From JBBQWS01 sp038210415 (lineage in GTDB: Bacteria; Actinomycetota; Actinomycetes; Prado026), in the NCBI GenBank assembly GCA_038210415.1, contig JBBQWS010000064.1, positions 1 through 16,065 of the forward strand: DNA of 16,065 nt, read 5' to 3'. The notes below the pieces were generated by a model. The model made no database searches. It worked only from the letters and a program-made list of their open reading frames with translations, and was not told the origin of the DNA. Below, piece after piece: positions 14,091-16,065 of this stretch. Position numbers and translations under genes: made by a program. How positions within the stretch are numbered: the stretch's first letter is position 1; each line of letters begins with the position of its first letter.

Positions 14091-15522
14091 TGCCCGTCAG
14101 CACCAGCACCCGCTCGTAGGTGAAGTCGGCCATCGCGTACTTCAGACCCTCGCGGCCGATGCCGGACTCCTTGGTCCCGCCGTACGGCATCTGGTCGGCC
14201 CGGAAGCTGGGCACGTCGCCGATGACTACGCCGCCCACCTCGAGCTCGCGGTGCGCCCGGAACGCGACCGCGATGTCGCGGGTGAAGACGCCCGCCTGCA
14301 GTCCGTACCGGCTCGCGTTGACCAGCTCGAACGCCTCGTCGGCGCCGTCGAACGGCGTCAGCGTCAGCACCGGTCCGAAGATCTCCTCGGTCGCGCACTT
14401 GCCGTCCGCGGGAACGTCCACCAGGACGGTCGGGGCGTACGCGGCACCGTCGCGGGTGCCTCCGGCCAGCACCTTCGCGCCACCGTCGACGGCCTCGTCG
14501 ACCCAGCTCTCGACCCGGCGCGCGGCGTCCTCGTTGACCAGCGGACCGACGTCGGTGGCTTCGTCGCGGGGGTCGCCGGTGACCTGCTCGGCGACCTTGG
14601 CGACGATGCGTTCGACGACCCGGTCGTAGACGGTGCGGTCGATGAGCACACGCTGCACCGACACGCAGGACTGCCCGCCCTGGTAGTTCGCGAACGTGGC
14701 GATCCGCGAGGCCGCCCACTCGACGTCGACGTCGCTGGAGTAGTCGGCGCACACGACGGCGGCCGCGTTGCCGCCGAGCTCGAGCGTGACGTGCTTGCGC
14801 GGGACCGAGTCGAGGATCGAGTAGCCGACCGGACCCGAACCGGTGAACGACACGACCGGCAGCCGCTCGTCGCGAACCAGCGCCGGCATCGCTTCGTTCG
14901 CGACCGTGAGGATCGACCACATGCCCTCGGGCAGGTCGGTCTCGGCGAGCAGCTCACCGAGCAGCAGCGCGGTGAGCGGCGTCGCCGGTGCCGGCTTGAG
15001 GATGATCGGCGCCCCGACCGCCAGCGCAGGTGCCACCTTGTGGGCCACGAGGTTCAGCGGGAAGTTGAACGGGGCGATGCCTAGCACCGGGCCCTTGGGG
15101 AACCGGCGCACCAGCGCCGCGCGCCCCGCGAAGGCGGCCTCGGTGTCGAGCCGGATCAGCTCGCCACCCTCACGGCGCACCTCCTCGGCGGCCCAGCGGA
15201 ACGTTGCCGCGCCGCGCGCAGCCTCGCCGCGGGCCCACTTGATCGGCTTGCCGTTCTCGGCGGTGATCAGGTCGGCGACCTCGTCGAGGCGTTCGGTCAA
15301 CCGGCGCGACACGTGCATCAGCGCGTCCGCGCGCGTCGCGACCGTGAGCCGCGCAGCCCGGCCCACGACCGCGGCGGCTGCTGCGACGGCCTGCTCGACC
15401 TGGTCGGCTGTCGGCACCGAGCAGACAGCCACGAGCGAGCCGTCGTAGGGGTGCGTGACCTCCAGCGTCTGTGTGCCCCACGCGGGGCGGCCGGCGAGGA
15501 AGAACGGGCGGATGTCGGTCAT
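14080..15522 (-). CDS. NAD(P)-dependent aldehyde dehydrogenase
   Basis: The 480-residue protein is a complete ALDH-superfamily enzyme that oxidises an aldehyde to an acid in the cytoplasm. The cofactor domain shows PFNFPLN at 151-157 (Asn154), LKPAPATP at 175-182 (Lys176) and FTGSGPVG at 226-233. The general base Glu248 lies in LELGGN, and the nucleophile Cys286 in NYQGGQSC. EEIFGPV at 379-385 and the C-terminal oligomerisation strand are also present. All catalytic residues are intact, and length is normal for class 3-like or semialdehyde-type ALDHs (about 480). The substrate is not defined. Its neighbours, an APC-type amine/amino acid transporter and an upstream PucR-family regulator, fit an amino-aldehyde or semialdehyde. 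The ATG at 15522 has only a weak ribosome-binding site. It starts 89 bases after the PucR stop and ends at a bidirectional terminator. Confidence 0.94.
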   Translation of the reverse strand: MTDIRPFFLAGRPAWGTQTLEVTHPYDGSLVAVCSVPTADQVEQAVAAAAAVVGRAARLTVATRADALMHVSRRLTERLDEVADLITAENGKPIKWARGEAARGAATFRWAAEEVRREGGELIRLDTEAAFAGRAALVRRFPKGPVLGIAPFNFPLNLVAHKVAPALAVGAPIILKPAPATPLTALLLGELLAETDLPEGMWSILTVANEAMPALVRDERLPVVSFTGSGPVGYSILDSVPRKHVTLELGGNAAAVVCADYSSDVDVEWAASRIATFANYQGGQSCVSVQRVLIDRTVYDRVVERIVAKVAEQVTGDPRDEATDVGPLVNEDAARRVESWVDEAVDGGAKVLAGGTRDGAAYAPTVLVDVPADGKCATEEIFGPVLTLTPFDGADEAFELVNASRYGLQAGVFTRDIAVAFRAHRELEVGGVVIGDVPSFRADQMPYGGTKESGIGREGLKYAMADFTYERVLVLTGIDL

Positions 15523-15611
15523 GGCCTGAGGGTACGGGCTCGACCCGACCCGCCAGTTGTCCGGGATGTAAGGTCTGGCGGCCCGACCAGGCCGTTGCGT
15601 CCAGCTAACGG

Positions 15612-16065
15612 TCAGCTGCTCACGCGTAGCGCCAGCCAGAGCTCGGCGCGCAGGTCGGCGTCATCGAGGGAGCGGCCGAGCAACTCCTCGACGCGCTGCA
15701 TGCGGTAGCGCAAGGTGTGCCGATGGACGCCGAGGTCGGCGGCGGCGGCATCCCACTGACCGTGCCGGGCCAGCCACGCGGCCAACGACGGCACCAGGTC
15801 ACCCTTGCGTCCGCGCAGCGGTTCCAGCAGCGCGTCGGCGACTCCGCGCGCGGCCTCGGGGTCGAGCGTCGACAGCATCCCGGACGATGCGAGCTGGCCG
15901 TACCACCGCACCCGACGCGCGCGCGTCCCCCCGGCCGCGAGCTCCGCCTGCCGGCCGGCGGTCTCGACGTCGGCCAGGACGAAAGGCGCGCTGCCGCCCA
16001 CGGTGAGGCCCGGGTGGGATGCAAGGAGGGCCGCCACCAGCTCCTCGGCGGCGGCCAGCGCCGCC
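15612..16065 (-). CDS. PucR-family transcriptional regulator, N-terminus cut by window edge
   Basis: The visible 150 or so residues are the C-terminal end of a PucR/CdaR-type regulator. The last 60 residues hold the HTH_30 DNA-binding domain: LAAWLARHGQWDAAAADLGVH, then RHTLRYRMQRVEELLG and a short tail. Before it is a stretch typical of the GGDEF-like middle domain (LTVGGSAPF, then RRVRWYGQLASSGMLSTLD). The frame is open to the right edge without a needed start; the GTG at 16037 is internal, because the reading continues upstream as AALAAAEELV. PucR proteins usually activate catabolic genes when an amino acid, purine or polyamine-derived ligand is present. It lies upstream of the aldehyde dehydrogenase on the same strand with an 89-base gap, so it is a good candidate for controlling that gene and perhaps the APC transporter. 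Confidence 0.88.
   Translation of the reverse strand, partial: AALAAAEELVAALLASHPGLTVGGSAPFVLADVETAGRQAELAAGGTRARRVRWYGQLASSGMLSTLDPEAARGVADALLEPLRGRKGDLVPSLAAWLARHGQWDAAAADLGVHRHTLRYRMQRVEELLGRSLDDADLRAELWLALRVSS

Noticed and set aside
15602..15618. CAGCT/AGCTG stem over the PucR stop codon as a terminator
   Set aside because: Only 5 base pairs with a 7-base loop; too weak to call in GC-rich DNA.

Overview
The window reads as chromosomal DNA of a high-GC actinobacterium. GC is very high throughout, codons strongly prefer G or C in the third position, and the gene order DUF4081-GNAT / ispG / rip1-type protease / dxr with proS nearby is the arrangement known from mycobacteria, streptomycetes and relatives. 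The genus cannot be named from the sequence. No rRNA, tRNA, CRISPR array, integrase, transposase or phage gene was seen.

Left region (1-7312, all minus strand): a partial HAD-family hydrolase lies 10 bases after prolyl-tRNA synthetase (proS). A 378-base gap without a gene precedes proS. It holds a 244-base element (2519-2762) with long inverted-repeat ends and a strong central palindrome. Upstream of the gap is a tight run in transcription order: dxr, rseP/rip1 (site-2 protease), ispG, and a two-domain GNAT acetyltransferase. Dxr and IspG are two steps of the MEP isoprenoid pathway. The protease probably processes membrane-bound regulators or remnant signal peptides.

Middle region (7309-12012): an MMPL/RND-type lipid or drug exporter ends in a 4-base GTGA overlap with dxr, so the isoprenoid run is probably read from, or coupled to, the exporter. 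Divergent from it is a TetR-family regulator whose stop overlaps (ATGA) the start of a fatty-acid/4-coumarate-type acyl-CoA ligase. The shared 169-base region has a plausible sigma-70-like promoter and repeated GTGAA/TTCAC half-sites. This suggests a local circuit in which the regulator controls the exporter and its own ligase operon.

Right region (12009-16065): a small SnoaL/NTF2-like protein converges on the ligase, the two stop codons sharing one CTAG. Next come an APC-family (APA-like) amino acid/polyamine transporter, a strong intrinsic-terminator hairpin, an aldehyde dehydrogenase on the opposite strand, and the C-terminal part of a PucR-family regulator that runs off the window. The transporter, dehydrogenase and PucR regulator together suggest an amine or amino-acid (for example GABA/polyamine) uptake and oxidation locus, but no aminotransferase or other substrate-defining enzyme is in view.

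Most of the window is ordinary core and accessory metabolism. The items most worth a second look are the inverted-repeat element upstream of proS, the TetR-ligase/MMPL-dxr divergon, and two rare TTA codons.
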